From contig NZ_CP101824.1 of NCBI RefSeq assembly GCF_024498195.1, positions 3,596,001 to 3,660,000 on the forward strand: a stretch of 64,000 nt of DNA, read 5' to 3'. This stretch comes from Halovivax cerinus (GTDB lineage Archaea > Halobacteriota > Halobacteria > Halobacteriales > Natrialbaceae). The number at the start of each line of letters is the position of its first letter. Position 1 is the first letter of the stretch. Shown here in pieces: positions 7,384 to 16,166 of the stretch. The notes beneath the pieces were generated by a model, which was not told the origin of the DNA, ran no database searches, and worked only from the letters and a program-made list of their open reading frames with translations. The translations under genes and the position numbers were made by a program.

Positions 7384-8580
7384 ATGACCGACGATTCGCG
7401 GTTGACCAGACGATCCGTCATCCGAACGGGAGCTGCCGCTGCGGGCGTGAGTGCGCTGGCGGGTTGTCTTTCGGAAGGTGACGAGGGCGAGAGTCCAAAT
7501 GACGACGCAGCTGAAAACGGAAGTACGAACGACGACGGCGCAGCTGGAGACGGTAGTTCGGGCACCGACGAAGACGAGAGCAGTGGCTCGTACAGCGTCT
7601 CGATGCCGCCGGTCGGCGCGGTCGAGTTCGACGCCGTCCCCGAAGCGTGGGCGGCGAACAACGGGAGCTGGGCGGACATGGGGATCGCGTTGGGACAGTC
7701 GCCACCCGAAGCGGTGTACCTCGCCTCGCGCTATCACACCCAGTATTACGACGAGATTCCCGGTGTGAGCGTCGACAAGAGCGACATGACGTCCCTCTGG
7801 GAGGGCGAGCTGACGCCGGAGAAGTTCATGGGGCTGGCCGAGGACGTCGACGTGTTCGTCAACGACCCGAACTTTATCCTCGGCCGAACCTCCAGCTGGG
7901 AGCAGAGTGACATCGACCTGATCGAGAAGACGGGCACGCCCTTCTTCGCGAACAGTATCTTCTCCAGAGGCTACGACTGGCACGACTACGAGTATCTCTC
8001 GCTGTACGAGGCGTTCGAGAAGCTGGCCGAGGTGTTCCAGCAGCGAGAGCGCTACGAGGCCATCGCGTCGCTCCACGACGAGTTCCAGACGACGCTGTCA
8101 GACGTCGTTCCAGCCCGGAACGAGCGCCCGAGCGTCGCGGTCATGTGGGGGACCGAAGCGAACATGGGCGAGTTCTCGCCGTATCTCATCGACGAGGGGA
8201 CGAGCTTCAAACAGTGGCGCGATCTGGGCGTCGTCGACGCGTTCGCCGAGACGGACGTCAGGGACTTCCACAGCTCCCGTGGCGCGGTCGGCTACGAGAC
8301 GTTGCTCGACATCGACCCCGACGTCCTCCTGTTCCGCGGCAACGAGGCGAAGACGGCAGACGAGTTCCGGAAGACGATCGTCGCCGCCCTGGAGTCCGAC
8401 ACGACCGCGAGGAAGCTCACCGCGGTCCAGAACGGCGACGTCTACCGCGGCGGGCCGCTCTATCAGGGCCCGATCACCAATCTCGTGGTGACCGAACGGG
8501 CGGCTCGACAGCTCTACGGCGTCGAGAAGGACCTGTTCGATCGCCAGTCGGTGGCCGATATCGTCGCCGGAGACCACTAA
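7384..8580 (+). CDS. Siderophore-binding lipoprotein of ABC importer
   Basis: A 398-residue secreted binding protein. The N-terminus has a twin-arginine signal (RRSVIRTG at 9-16) and a lipobox LAGC with Cys28, so the mature protein is exported folded and tethered by lipid to the outer face of the membrane. Residues 29-68 are a low-complexity Ser/Asp/Glu/Gly linker typical of haloarchaeal lipoproteins. The rest is a FepB/periplasmic-binding fold with EAVYLASRY, DVDVFVNDPN, RPSVAVMWG and the DIDPDVLLFRG motif. It would capture the ferric complex and pass it to the permease encoded upstream. It has its own iron operator 5 bases before the ATG and is followed after two bases by a conserved small gene. 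Confidence 0.92.
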   Translation: MTDDSRLTRRSVIRTGAAAAGVSALAGCLSEGDEGESPNDDAAENGSTNDDGAAGDGSSGTDEDESSGSYSVSMPPVGAVEFDAVPEAWAANNGSWADMGIALGQSPPEAVYLASRYHTQYYDEIPGVSVDKSDMTSLWEGELTPEKFMGLAEDVDVFVNDPNFILGRTSSWEQSDIDLIEKTGTPFFANSIFSRGYDWHDYEYLSLYEAFEKLAEVFQQRERYEAIASLHDEFQTTLSDVVPARNERPSVAVMWGTEANMGEFSPYLIDEGTSFKQWRDLGVVDAFAETDVRDFHSSRGAVGYETLLDIDPDVLLFRGNEAKTADEFRKTIVAALESDTTARKLTAVQNGDVYRGGPLYQGPITNLVVTERAARQLYGVEKDLFDRQSVADIVAGDH

Positions 8581-8582
8581 CG

Positions 8583-9068
8583 ATGGCCGATTCAGACTCG
8601 TCGACCGACGGCGACGCCGCGCGCGCGACGACGCTCCGGGACGCCCGCCAACGGATCGAAGACCTCTCGGTCGCCGACGGCCACTTCGTCGTCGCGTGCG
8701 TCCAGACCGGCGTCGTCCCCGAACCGGTCACGGACGCCAGATTCGACTCTCACGAAGCGGCGGAGCGCGCCTGTGCGGCCGCCTGTCGGTACCGCGAAAC
8801 CCTCCAAGAACTCGACCCGTCGCTGTCGCGATACGACCTCGACGTCTCGGAGCCGATCACCGAACCGGTCGACGTGGCGACCGTCCGCGAGTCGACCGAC
8901 GAACGCCGACCGAACGGCCTCCCGCGAACGCGCCGAACCGCGATGGTGACCGGCGACGGAACCGACCAGTGGATTCGTATCGAAAATTGTCCGATCGTCC
9001 ACCTGTCGGGACCCGACTCGCTCCTCGACGACGAAGTGATCTCCCGACAGCTACGGTCGAAGCTCTGA
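8583..9068 (+). CDS. Conserved haloarchaeal protein of the iron operon
   Basis: A 161-residue acidic, soluble protein starting two bases after the binding-protein stop, so it shares the iron-controlled transcript. It has an N-terminal helix (TLRDARQRIEDLS), a VADGHFVVACVQTG segment, several cysteines (CVQTG, ACAAAC, ENCPIV) and a C-terminal VHLSGPDSLLDDEVISRQL. I recognise the type as a haloarchaeal family of unknown function (DUF7552-like) but cannot assign activity. Placement behind the siderophore-binding protein suggests a role in handling the imported iron complex or in controlling uptake. The ATG 8583 is favoured over longer upstream frames, which lie inside the binding-protein gene. 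Confidence 0.75.
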   Translation: MADSDSSTDGDAARATTLRDARQRIEDLSVADGHFVVACVQTGVVPEPVTDARFDSHEAAERACAAACRYRETLQELDPSLSRYDLDVSEPITEPVDVATVRESTDERRPNGLPRTRRTAMVTGDGTDQWIRIENCPIVHLSGPDSLLDDEVISRQLRSKL

Positions 9069-9254
9069 CCGGGTACAGACAACGCGGTCGGGTCCGCTCT
9101 GCCCAGTTGCCGCGTATCGTCAGTCGATCAGCCTCGATCGCAGGAGCCGAGTCTAGACGCTGGTCGTCGAGGCGGGGCAGAGCTCACTCGCGGTAACCGA
9201 CGCACCGAGTCCCGCCCGGTTCGTCCTCCGTCGGCGGCTCGTTCGGGAGTGAAC

Positions 9255-9593
9255 TCACGCATCGAGTACCCGGGCGATGGCCCGTTCGTCGGGTTCGATC
9301 CGTCCGGTCGATCGATCGTACGTGAGGACGTTCGCGTCCGCGAGTCGGGGAAGGTGCGAGTGGTGGAGTTCGATGACGATCTGCGCGACGTCCCCGGGGT
9401 CGACGGCCGCACGCCCCGCGGCCTGGGTGGCGATCGCGGCGGCCAGTTCGCGGAGACGGATCGGTCCGGAGACACGGTCGAGCACGACTACCGCCTGCCG
9501 GCGTCGCTCCGCGGCAAGGAGGTCGTGCGCCGCTCCCCGTTCGAAGTGGGCCTGTGCGTCGTCGGTCGGTGGATTGGTCTGTTTTCGGGACAT
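9255..9593 (-). CDS. Small winged-helix regulator (DUF7344-like), paralogue
   Basis: A 112-residue protein paralogous to the one at 3292-3636. Shared signatures are HDLLAAERRRQAVVVLDR and ELHHSHLPRLADANVLTYD, which form the helix-turn-helix and wing. It probably binds DNA as a dimer; targets are unknown. It sits downstream of and convergent with the iron operon and is divergent from the large PAS/GAF regulator, with about 200 bases of shared upstream region, so it may act in the same circuit as either neighbour. Confidence 0.75.
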   Translation of the reverse strand: MSRKQTNPPTDDAQAHFERGAAHDLLAAERRRQAVVVLDRVSGPIRLRELAAAIATQAAGRAAVDPGDVAQIVIELHHSHLPRLADANVLTYDRSTGRIEPDERAIARVLDA

Positions 9594-9797
9594 GGGATAT
9601 CGTGTCGTGGAGACGGTGCTCGTCCGACCCGATCGATCGGACCCATCCCCACTAAACCCGACCTAGACGTATCTAGCGAATTCGGTCGTGAGCGTCGCGT
9701 TTGGAAACGTATCCGTCACGGATAGTTCGAACCGCTGTCGTTCGATCGGCCGCCGAGCAACCGTGTCGTCGTCGGAGACTCCATCGACGGAACCCTG

Positions 9798-12700
9798 ATG
9801 CCTGTGCGTAGTGTACCCACGTCAATGGGTGCCAACGGACTCACGGACGCACTCCGGGAGACGCTCGCCGTGTTCACCGAATCGGGCGAGCCGCGGACGA
9901 CGCCGGACGTTGCCGACGAACTCGATCTTGGGCGACGGAGTACCTACGCTCGGCTCGAGCGCCTGGCCGACCGTGACCGCCTTCGGACGAAGAAAGTCGG
10001 CGCGAACGCTCGCGTGTGGTGGCGACCAGCGGTGGTCGAGGATGCCGACCGAACACAGTTCGACTCGCTCGTCGACGCCGTCTCGGAGTACGCGATCTTC
10101 CTCCTCGACGCCGACGGCTACGTACAGACCTGGAATCCGGGCGCCGAACGGATCAAGGGGTACGAGGCCGACGAGATCGTCGGTCGGCACGTCTCGACGT
10201 TCTACACCGACGCGGATCGGGAGGCGAACGTCCCGGCGCAGAACCTCGCCGCGGCCGCCGAGGCTGGATCGATCCAGAACGAGGGCTGGCGCCGTCGCGC
10301 CGACGGCGAGCGCTTCTGGGCGAACGTGTCCTTGAGCGCGATCTACGACGACGGCGAACTCGACGGCTACGCGAAGGTGACGCGGGACATGACCGAACGA
10401 CGGGAGTACGAACGACAGCTGCGCCGGGAGCGAGACCTCAGCGAGCAACTCCTGGAGACGGCGCCGGTCAGTCTCGGCGTCGTCGACGCCGACGGTGAAA
10501 TCCAGCGGACGAACGCTCGGGCGAAACGGCAGTTCGGACTGGACGACGGCTCGATCGAGACCGTAAGCGACGTCGACGTCGACGACGCAGACGGCGAGAC
10601 GATCACGGCCGCGACGCACCCGATCACGCACGTCGTCGAGACGGGAGAACGGATCGACGACTGGCAGGTTCGACACGAACGGCCGGACGGCGAGCGACGC
10701 TGGGTGTCGGTCACCGCAGCACCGTTGCCGACCGACGACGACCCGGCTGTCGTCGTCGCCGGAAAGGACGTCACCGACATCAAACGGGCCGAACGGCGGC
10801 TCTCGCGAGAGCGCGACGAACTCCGGGCCGAACTCGACGCCGTGTTCGAACGGATCGACGACGGCGTCTTCGCCGTCGACGAAGAGTGGACGCTGACCTT
10901 CGTCAACGAGACCACGGCCGCGGCGATCGGCGCCGACCCGGAGACGATCGTCGGCGAGTCGCTCTGGTCTGCGTTCCCGGGACTCGAGGGAACGGAGTTC
11001 GAAGCCGTCTTCCGGAACGCGATGGAAGATCAGGAACCGCAATCGGTCGAAGGGTACTACGAACCGTTCGACGGCTGGGTCCGCGAGGTCGCCTACCCGT
11101 CGGAAACCGGTCTCTCGGTATACTTCCGCGACATCTCCGACAGGAAGGCGCGTGAGCGCGAACTCGAACGCTACGAGACCATCGTCGAGGCGGTCAACGA
11201 CGGTATCTACGTCGTCGACGAGGACGGGCGCTTCACCCTGGTCAACGACACCTACGCGTCGATGACGGGTCACTCCCGGGACGAACTCGAAGGGGCGGCG
11301 GTCTCGGCCGTCATCGACGACGAATCGCTCATCGAGGCGGCGAAGGAACTCGAAGCCTCGCTCGTCAGCGGCGACCGCGAGAGTGCGTCGCTCGAAGCCG
11401 AGTTCGGCGATCTATCGCGCATCGGCGAGGCCTCGTTCGCCATCATGGACACCGACGACGGCTACGAGCGCATCGGCGTCGTCCGCGACGTCACGGACCG
11501 AAAGGAGCGCGAACACGCGCTCGAACGGTACCAGCGGATAGTCGAAACGGTCGACGACGGCATCTACGTGCTGGACGGCGACGACCGCTTCGAGCTCGTA
11601 AACGACGGGCTCTGTGAGATGACCGGGTACGACCGCGCCACGCTCCTCGGGGCGCACGCGGAAACGATCTTCGGCGAGGCGTTCCACGAGATCGCGAGAG
11701 AGCGACGCGCTGCGCTCGAAGCGGGGGACATCTCGATCGCCGCTATCGAAGAGAACATCCATCGTCGCGACGGGTCGTCGATCGTCGTCGACAGTCGTTT
11801 CACCCTGTTCGACGTCGACGACGAGATCGGTCGCGTCGGCGTCGTCCGCGACGTCACGGACCGAAAGGAGCGCGAACGCGCGCTCGAACGACAGCGCGAA
11901 CAGCTCGCGGCGTCGAACAGCCTCCACGAGGTCGTCAGTGACGTGACCGAGGCGGTCATCACCCAGTCCACCCGCGAGGAGATCGAGGAGACGGTCTGTC
12001 GCCGACTCGCCAGGGCGAATTCGTACCAGTTCGCCTGGATCGCCGAGGTAGATCCCTCGACCCAGACCGTCTCGGCGCGGACCGAAGCCGGCGTCGACGG
12101 CTACCTCGACGACACGACGATCTCGGTGGATCCCGAGGATCGCCACAGCCGGGGACCGACCGGCCAGGCGTTCGCGACCGGGGAGGTCCAGACGACCCGG
12201 GACGTGGAGATGGAGTGGCAGGACACGCCCTGGCAGTCTCACGCGACGGACTACGACATTCGGTCGTCCGCGGCGATCCCAATAACCCACGAAGAGACCG
12301 TATACGGCGTCCTCAACGTCTACGCCGGCCGACCGCGAGCGTTCGAAGGGCGAGAGCGAGAACTCGTCTCCCGGCTGGGCGAGATCGTCGGCCACGCCAT
12401 TGCGGCGGCCGAGCGCAAACAGGCGCTCATGAGCGAGGAGGTCGTCGAACTGGCGTTTTCGATGCAGGACGTCTTCGAGGCGCTCGACATTCCCGGTGGA
12501 ACGGCGGGGACCATCACGCTCGATCACGCGGTCCCGACCGGAGCGAACGCGTTCACGGTCTTCGGAACCGTGACCCCCGACGCCATCGAGACGGTTCGAG
12601 CCGCGACCGACGCACTCCCCCACTGGCGGTCGATCTCGGTGTCCGACGGCGGCGATCCGATCGAGTTCGAAGTCGAACTCACGGACCCGCCGGTTCTGTC

Positions 12701-13097
12701 CACGGTCGCGTCGCTCGGCGGCACCGTGGATCACGTCACCATCGAAGCGGGTGATCTCAGGCTCGCCATACTGCTCTCACCGACCGTCGACGTCCACCGG
12801 GCCATCGAGGCCGTCGAGGAGGCGTACCCCGAGGCGGAGTTGATCCGTCGGCGACAACGCACTCGCGCGGAGGTCGACCCCGGCCCGGTGTTGTCTCCCG
12901 TCGAAGAACTGACCGAGCGCCAGCGGACGACGCTCGAGACGGCCTACCACGCAGGGTACTTCCAGTGGCCCCGGAATCGGTCGGGGGAGGCGGTCGCCGA
13001 GTCGCTCGACATCGCTCCCGCGACGTTCCACCAGCACCTGCGGAAAGCACAGCAAAAGGTCTACGACGCGGTATTCTCGTCGCACATCGACCTCTGA
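9798..13097 (+). CDS. Multi-PAS/GAF/HTH-10 (Bat-type) regulator
   Basis: A 1,099-residue one-component signalling protein. An N-terminal winged helix (about 10-80, TPDVADELDLGRRSTYARLE) is followed by five PAS-like domains (about 87-210, 214-335, 340-450, 455-565, 570-690), a GAF domain (about 715-870), a Bat-type sensory domain (about 880-1035) and a C-terminal HTH-10 DNA-binding domain (LTERQRTTLETAYHAGYFQW and following). PAS 4 and 5 share nearly identical linkers (VVRDVTDRKERE), showing recent internal duplication. There is no kinase or receiver domain, so sensing and DNA binding are in one chain. Related proteins include the bacterio-opsin activator Bat; the ligand is unknown. ATG 9825 (MGANGLTD) is an equally good start. 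Confidence 0.92.
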   Translation: MPVRSVPTSMGANGLTDALRETLAVFTESGEPRTTPDVADELDLGRRSTYARLERLADRDRLRTKKVGANARVWWRPAVVEDADRTQFDSLVDAVSEYAIFLLDADGYVQTWNPGAERIKGYEADEIVGRHVSTFYTDADREANVPAQNLAAAAEAGSIQNEGWRRRADGERFWANVSLSAIYDDGELDGYAKVTRDMTERREYERQLRRERDLSEQLLETAPVSLGVVDADGEIQRTNARAKRQFGLDDGSIETVSDVDVDDADGETITAATHPITHVVETGERIDDWQVRHERPDGERRWVSVTAAPLPTDDDPAVVVAGKDVTDIKRAERRLSRERDELRAELDAVFERIDDGVFAVDEEWTLTFVNETTAAAIGADPETIVGESLWSAFPGLEGTEFEAVFRNAMEDQEPQSVEGYYEPFDGWVREVAYPSETGLSVYFRDISDRKARERELERYETIVEAVNDGIYVVDEDGRFTLVNDTYASMTGHSRDELEGAAVSAVIDDESLIEAAKELEASLVSGDRESASLEAEFGDLSRIGEASFAIMDTDDGYERIGVVRDVTDRKEREHALERYQRIVETVDDGIYVLDGDDRFELVNDGLCEMTGYDRATLLGAHAETIFGEAFHEIARERRAALEAGDISIAAIEENIHRRDGSSIVVDSRFTLFDVDDEIGRVGVVRDVTDRKERERALERQREQLAASNSLHEVVSDVTEAVITQSTREEIEETVCRRLARANSYQFAWIAEVDPSTQTVSARTEAGVDGYLDDTTISVDPEDRHSRGPTGQAFATGEVQTTRDVEMEWQDTPWQSHATDYDIRSSAAIPITHEETVYGVLNVYAGRPRAFEGRERELVSRLGEIVGHAIAAAERKQALMSEEVVELAFSMQDVFEALDIPGGTAGTITLDHAVPTGANAFTVFGTVTPDAIETVRAATDALPHWRSISVSDGGDPIEFEVELTDPPVLSTVASLGGTVDHVTIEAGDLRLAILLSPTVDVHRAIEAVEEAYPEAELIRRRQRTRAEVDPGPVLSPVEELTERQRTTLETAYHAGYFQWPRNRSGEAVAESLDIAPATFHQHLRKAQQKVYDAVFSSHIDL

Positions 13098-13200
13098 CGA
13101 TGGGCGCGGCCGACGCCTGTCCGGTCGCGCGTACCCTCGATATCGAGGGACGCAACAGAAGAGGCGCCCGCTGGTTCTAGCGACAACGCTACGTGGTCCT

Positions 13201-13596
13201 ATGGCTAACCGGAACGACTCTTCCCCCACGGACGGCGCCGAATCGATGCCCGACGCAGATCCGGCCGAACGGGACGGTTTTGCCTCCGGCGCCGATCCGA
13301 CCGACCGTCGTCGACGGGACCCAGACGGATCGTCGACCGCAACCGTCACGATCACTCGTGAACGCGGGGAGACGCCCGCTCACAGCGTCGTCAGAGGAGT
13401 TTCCGCGGTGACGAACACCGATCCCGCCACGCTACAACCGCTGTACGATACGATCGACCCTGACGCACTGAATCGCCTGTTCGAACGGCGAACCGGCGCG
13501 GACGGCGGATCCGCGGGCACCATCTCGTTCCGGTTCAACGGGTGTGACGTCACCATCTCCGCCGACGGCCGCACCACCGTATCCAGAGTCAACTGA
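13201..13596 (+). CDS. HalOD1 output-domain protein
   Basis: A 131-residue acidic protein. The first 45 residues are a disordered Asp/Ala/Pro-rich leader. The rest matches the HalOD1 output domain of haloarchaeal signalling proteins: VVRGVSAVTNTDPATLQPLYDTIDPDALNRLF with a helical middle, then GTISFRFNGCDVTISADGRTTV as two strands with the conserved F.F.G..V.I...G pattern. The domain is thought to be an output or partner module; mechanism is unknown. It follows the large PAS/GAF regulator by 103 bases on the same strand and is convergent with another HTH-10 regulator, so a role in the same signalling circuit is plausible. Confidence 0.85.
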   Translation: MANRNDSSPTDGAESMPDADPAERDGFASGADPTDRRRRDPDGSSTATVTITRERGETPAHSVVRGVSAVTNTDPATLQPLYDTIDPDALNRLFERRTGADGGSAGTISFRFNGCDVTISADGRTTVSRVN

Positions 13597-13794
13597 CGAG
13601 GGCGAGCACGCCCAGTACCCCGACAGCGCGGGCCCGGCCCACTTCCGGCCTGAAACCCTCTGAGACGGTGCGTCGACGGTGCTCACAGCGGCCATCGAGG
13701 AGCCGTCGGTCTTCGGCGGCGCTCGTGGATACGGCAGCCGAAGACGCACTGTCCGAGTCGGTCTCCGAAGACTGTCGTCTCCCACAGTAATCGC

Positions 13795-14502
13795 CTACTC
13801 CGACCGGTCCCCGGGGTCGTCCTCGAACAGCGTGGCGAGGAGGTTCCGTTCGGCGGCGTGGATGGTCTCCGAGAACGCGGCCGACGAGACGTCGAGGCGT
13901 CGTGCGACAGCCTCACCCGTACACTCGCGGGGCCAGTCGTAGTAGCCGGCCTCGTAGGCGGTCTCCAGAACTTCGCGCTGACGTTCCGTCAGGTTCGTCT
14001 CGAAGGCCTGGCGAATCGCAGATCCGGGCAGGAGCGGATCGACGGACGATTTGGTCCGCTTCGTCACGAGGTCGGCCTCCGGAATCTCGGCCAGGAACCG
14101 TTCGACGATCGCCGCGTCGTCGTACGTTCGGGGGATTTCGGCGACGATACATCCCTCACCGTCGACACCTTCAACCGTTCGTGGAAGCGCGCCGAGGGCG
14201 GCGAGACGGTACGCCGGGCAGTTTCCGGAGACCAGGAATTCGAACAGGCACCTGTCGTCGGTCCGGTGGAGGAAGGTCGCATCCACGGTATCGGTCTCAC
14301 CCGCGACGGATTCGATCTGAACCGGATCCGCGCCGGTGACGTTCACGAACTCGGCGTAGCGGTCGTCGTCGCGTTCGATCATCGTCGTGAGTTCGACGTG
14401 ACAGTCGGCCACCGCCGACAGCTCGACGAACGGATACGACGCCTCAGAGAGGTGAAATTCGACCTCGGAGACGGCCCGCTCGTTCGTGGGGGTACGCATC
14501 AC
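13795..14502 (-). CDS. HTH-10 (Bat-type) transcription regulator
   Basis: A 235-residue regulator with an N-terminal sensing region (about 1-160, VEFHLSEASYPFVELSA... then FLVSGNCPAYRLAAL) and a C-terminal HTH-10 domain (about 170-228: NLTERQREVLETAYEAGYYD followed by PRECTGEAVARRLDVS). This two-part layout is the common haloarchaeal Bat-like regulator without PAS or GAF domains. Regulated genes are unknown. It faces the HalOD1 gene and precedes, on the same strand, the end of the membrane-protein operon, from which it is separated by 152 bases. Confidence 0.87.
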   Translation of the reverse strand: MMRTPTNERAVSEVEFHLSEASYPFVELSAVADCHVELTTMIERDDDRYAEFVNVTGADPVQIESVAGETDTVDATFLHRTDDRCLFEFLVSGNCPAYRLAALGALPRTVEGVDGEGCIVAEIPRTYDDAAIVERFLAEIPEADLVTKRTKSSVDPLLPGSAIRQAFETNLTERQREVLETAYEAGYYDWPRECTGEAVARRLDVSSAAFSETIHAAERNLLATLFEDDPGDRSE

Positions 14503-14654
14503 GCCATCGTACTCACACGTGACGTATCAGGTTTCGGCCGATTTGTTGGGAGTCGTCGGATCGGCCGTGCGCCGTCGGCACGCCGATATGCGTCGTGCGT
14601 GCGAGACATGGACCTGCGGGCGACGCCGACCGGCAACCGCCTACGGTGGCGAGA

Positions 14655-15524
14655 TCACCCGCCACTCGTCGTCGCGTCGGTGGCCAACCGCTCGTACAGG
14701 TAGTACGAGTAGCCGACGGAACCGATGGCAGTGACGACCACCGGACCGAGGAGGAAGTAGACGGCGTACTCGTCGAACCCGAGCCCGATCGCGGCGATCA
14801 CCGCCGAGAGTTTGAACAGGTGACTCGCCAGGTCGTGCGTCCGGTCCCACACCTCGTCGCTCGCGAGCGTCCACGGCGTCCGGACGCCGACGAACCAATT
14901 CCGCTCGACCCGCCCGAGCAGGACACCGACTCCGTAGAACAGGCAGGCGGCGGCACCGAGGAGCGCGAGCGTGACGTCGAACGCGTACCCGAGGTTGTAC
15001 GCGATCACGCCGCCGTGTACGACGGCGAGGAACCCGGCGAACCCGACGACGAACCAGTCGTACGCCGGGCGAACCGACGCGACGGTGTCACCGAGCGGAT
15101 CGATGCGGGGCACGACGGCGAGCAGCGCGACGACGACAGTCGCGAGCGCCGGGGTCGACGCCAGCGCGGGCCACTTGTCCATCGACCCGTCGGGGGTGCC
15201 CGCCGCGTTCCAGTGCGTGACGAGTCGCTCCGGGAGCGCCGGTGCGGCCGCGACGGACACCACCGCGGAGAGGCCGACGATGCCGAACGCGATGGCGAGA
15301 CGCTGCCGAGTGTTCACGCCGGGTGAGAGGAACGCCGGGCTGATGAAGGCGGCGGGTCGTCCCGACACGCGCGTCCGTTCGAACGCCTCGGTCACCGGTG
15401 CGAACATCGCAGGCACAGGCACGAACGCCTCGGTCACCGGTGCGAACGCTGCGGGCACAGGCACGAACGCCTCGGTCACCGGTGCGAACGCTGCGGGCAC
15501 CAGCGTCTTGTCGGATCCGGTCAC
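14655..15524 (-). CDS. SdpI/DUF1648-family membrane protein with N-terminal repeat
   Basis: The conserved part is an SdpI-type membrane protein of about six helices: LPERLVTHWNAAGTPDGSM, the DUF1648 motif, followed by helices and RNWFVGVRTPWTLASDEVWD, the SdpI loop. SdpI in Bacillus gives immunity to a toxin; archaeal function is unknown. Two GTG starts are possible. GTG 15317 gives 219 residues beginning VNTRQRLAIAFG, the usual family start. GTG 15524 adds 69 residues made of a threefold 14-residue repeat (PAAFAPVTEAFVPV) and places the gene 12 bases after the upstream gene, as in a tight operon. Neither has a clear Shine-Dalgarno. The core assignment is firm; the start is not. Confidence 0.85.
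   Translation of the reverse strand: MTGSDKTLVPAAFAPVTEAFVPVPAAFAPVTEAFVPVPAMFAPVTEAFERTRVSGRPAAFISPAFLSPGVNTRQRLAIAFGIVGLSAVVSVAAAPALPERLVTHWNAAGTPDGSMDKWPALASTPALATVVVALLAVVPRIDPLGDTVASVRPAYDWFVVGFAGFLAVVHGGVIAYNLGYAFDVTLALLGAAACLFYGVGVLLGRVERNWFVGVRTPWTLASDEVWDRTHDLASHLFKLSAVIAAIGLGFDEYAVYFLLGPVVVTAIGSVGYSYYLYERLATDATTSGG
15379..15504 (-). repeat. Three tandem 42-base repeats at the SdpI gene start
   Basis: Three adjacent 42-base copies at 15379-15420, 15421-15462 and 15463-15504, each beginning CGAACGCCTCGGTCACCGGT from the second base. Copies differ by only a few bases. Since 42 is a multiple of three the array keeps one frame open and would encode PVTEAFVPVPAAFA three times if translated from GTG 15524. 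Confidence 0.9.
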
Positions 15525-15536
15525 GGCGAACCGAAT

Positions 15537-16166
15537 TCAGTCGTCGGCGCTCCGCCGGAGGAGGGCCGACACGCCGTCGAAGTAACCGGTCCCCCAGAGC
15601 GCGACCAGAACGGCGCCGAGTGCGTTGTAGACGAGATCGAAGACGATGTCGTCCGTACCGTACTGGGCGAGGACGGCCTCTCCACCGACGAGGCTCGCGA
15701 GTCCGGCGGAGGCGAACTCCGCGATCTCCCAGAGGACGCCGAACGCGAGAACGAAGAGCAGGATGAACACGACGCGGAACTCGCCGGGGAGGTCCACGGA
15801 CGTCCCGGAACGGTCGATCGCGTCGACGATAGCGTATCCCGCGCCAGCCACCAGCGTCGCCGAGACGGTGTGCGTGAGCGAGTCGTACCAGCCGAACATG
15901 GTGTAGGGACCGAGCGCGCCGACTGCGTGGAGGAGCGCGGCCGTCGAGATCCACAGCGCCAGACCGGCGCCCGTTCTGTGGCCGTACACGCGGCGAACGA
16001 GCGCCGGGAGGGCAGTGATCGCGAGCGGAATGGCGGCGTTGACGACGAGTGTCGCGTTCGTCGTGACGACGGCGTAGCCGACGACGAGTACCAGGGCGGC
16101 CTGCGCGAGGCGGACGAGTTGCCAGACCCGTCGATCCGGCAGGGCGAGAATCGCGACGGTCGTCAC
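15537..16166 (-). CDS. Multi-pass membrane protein (VanZ/DUF2238-like)
   Basis: A 209-residue membrane protein with about six helices. Polar signatures inside the membrane region are GWYDSLTHTVSATLVAG, FGVLWEIAEF and DIVFDLVYNALGAVL, a pattern of conserved His, Glu and Asp seen in VanZ-like and DUF2238-like proteins. No enzymatic role is established. The ATG overlaps the stop of the upstream membrane gene by four bases (ATGA), and the SdpI gene follows closely, so the three form one operon on the minus strand. Confidence 0.75.
   Translation of the reverse strand: MTTVAILALPDRRVWQLVRLAQAALVLVVGYAVVTTNATLVVNAAIPLAITALPALVRRVYGHRTGAGLALWISTAALLHAVGALGPYTMFGWYDSLTHTVSATLVAGAGYAIVDAIDRSGTSVDLPGEFRVVFILLFVLAFGVLWEIAEFASAGLASLVGGEAVLAQYGTDDIVFDLVYNALGAVLVALWGTGYFDGVSALLRRSADD

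Noticed and set aside
12965-13180. Open frames overlapping the end of the large regulator
   Set aside because: Out-of-frame shadows of a long GC-rich gene with arginine- and proline-rich translations.
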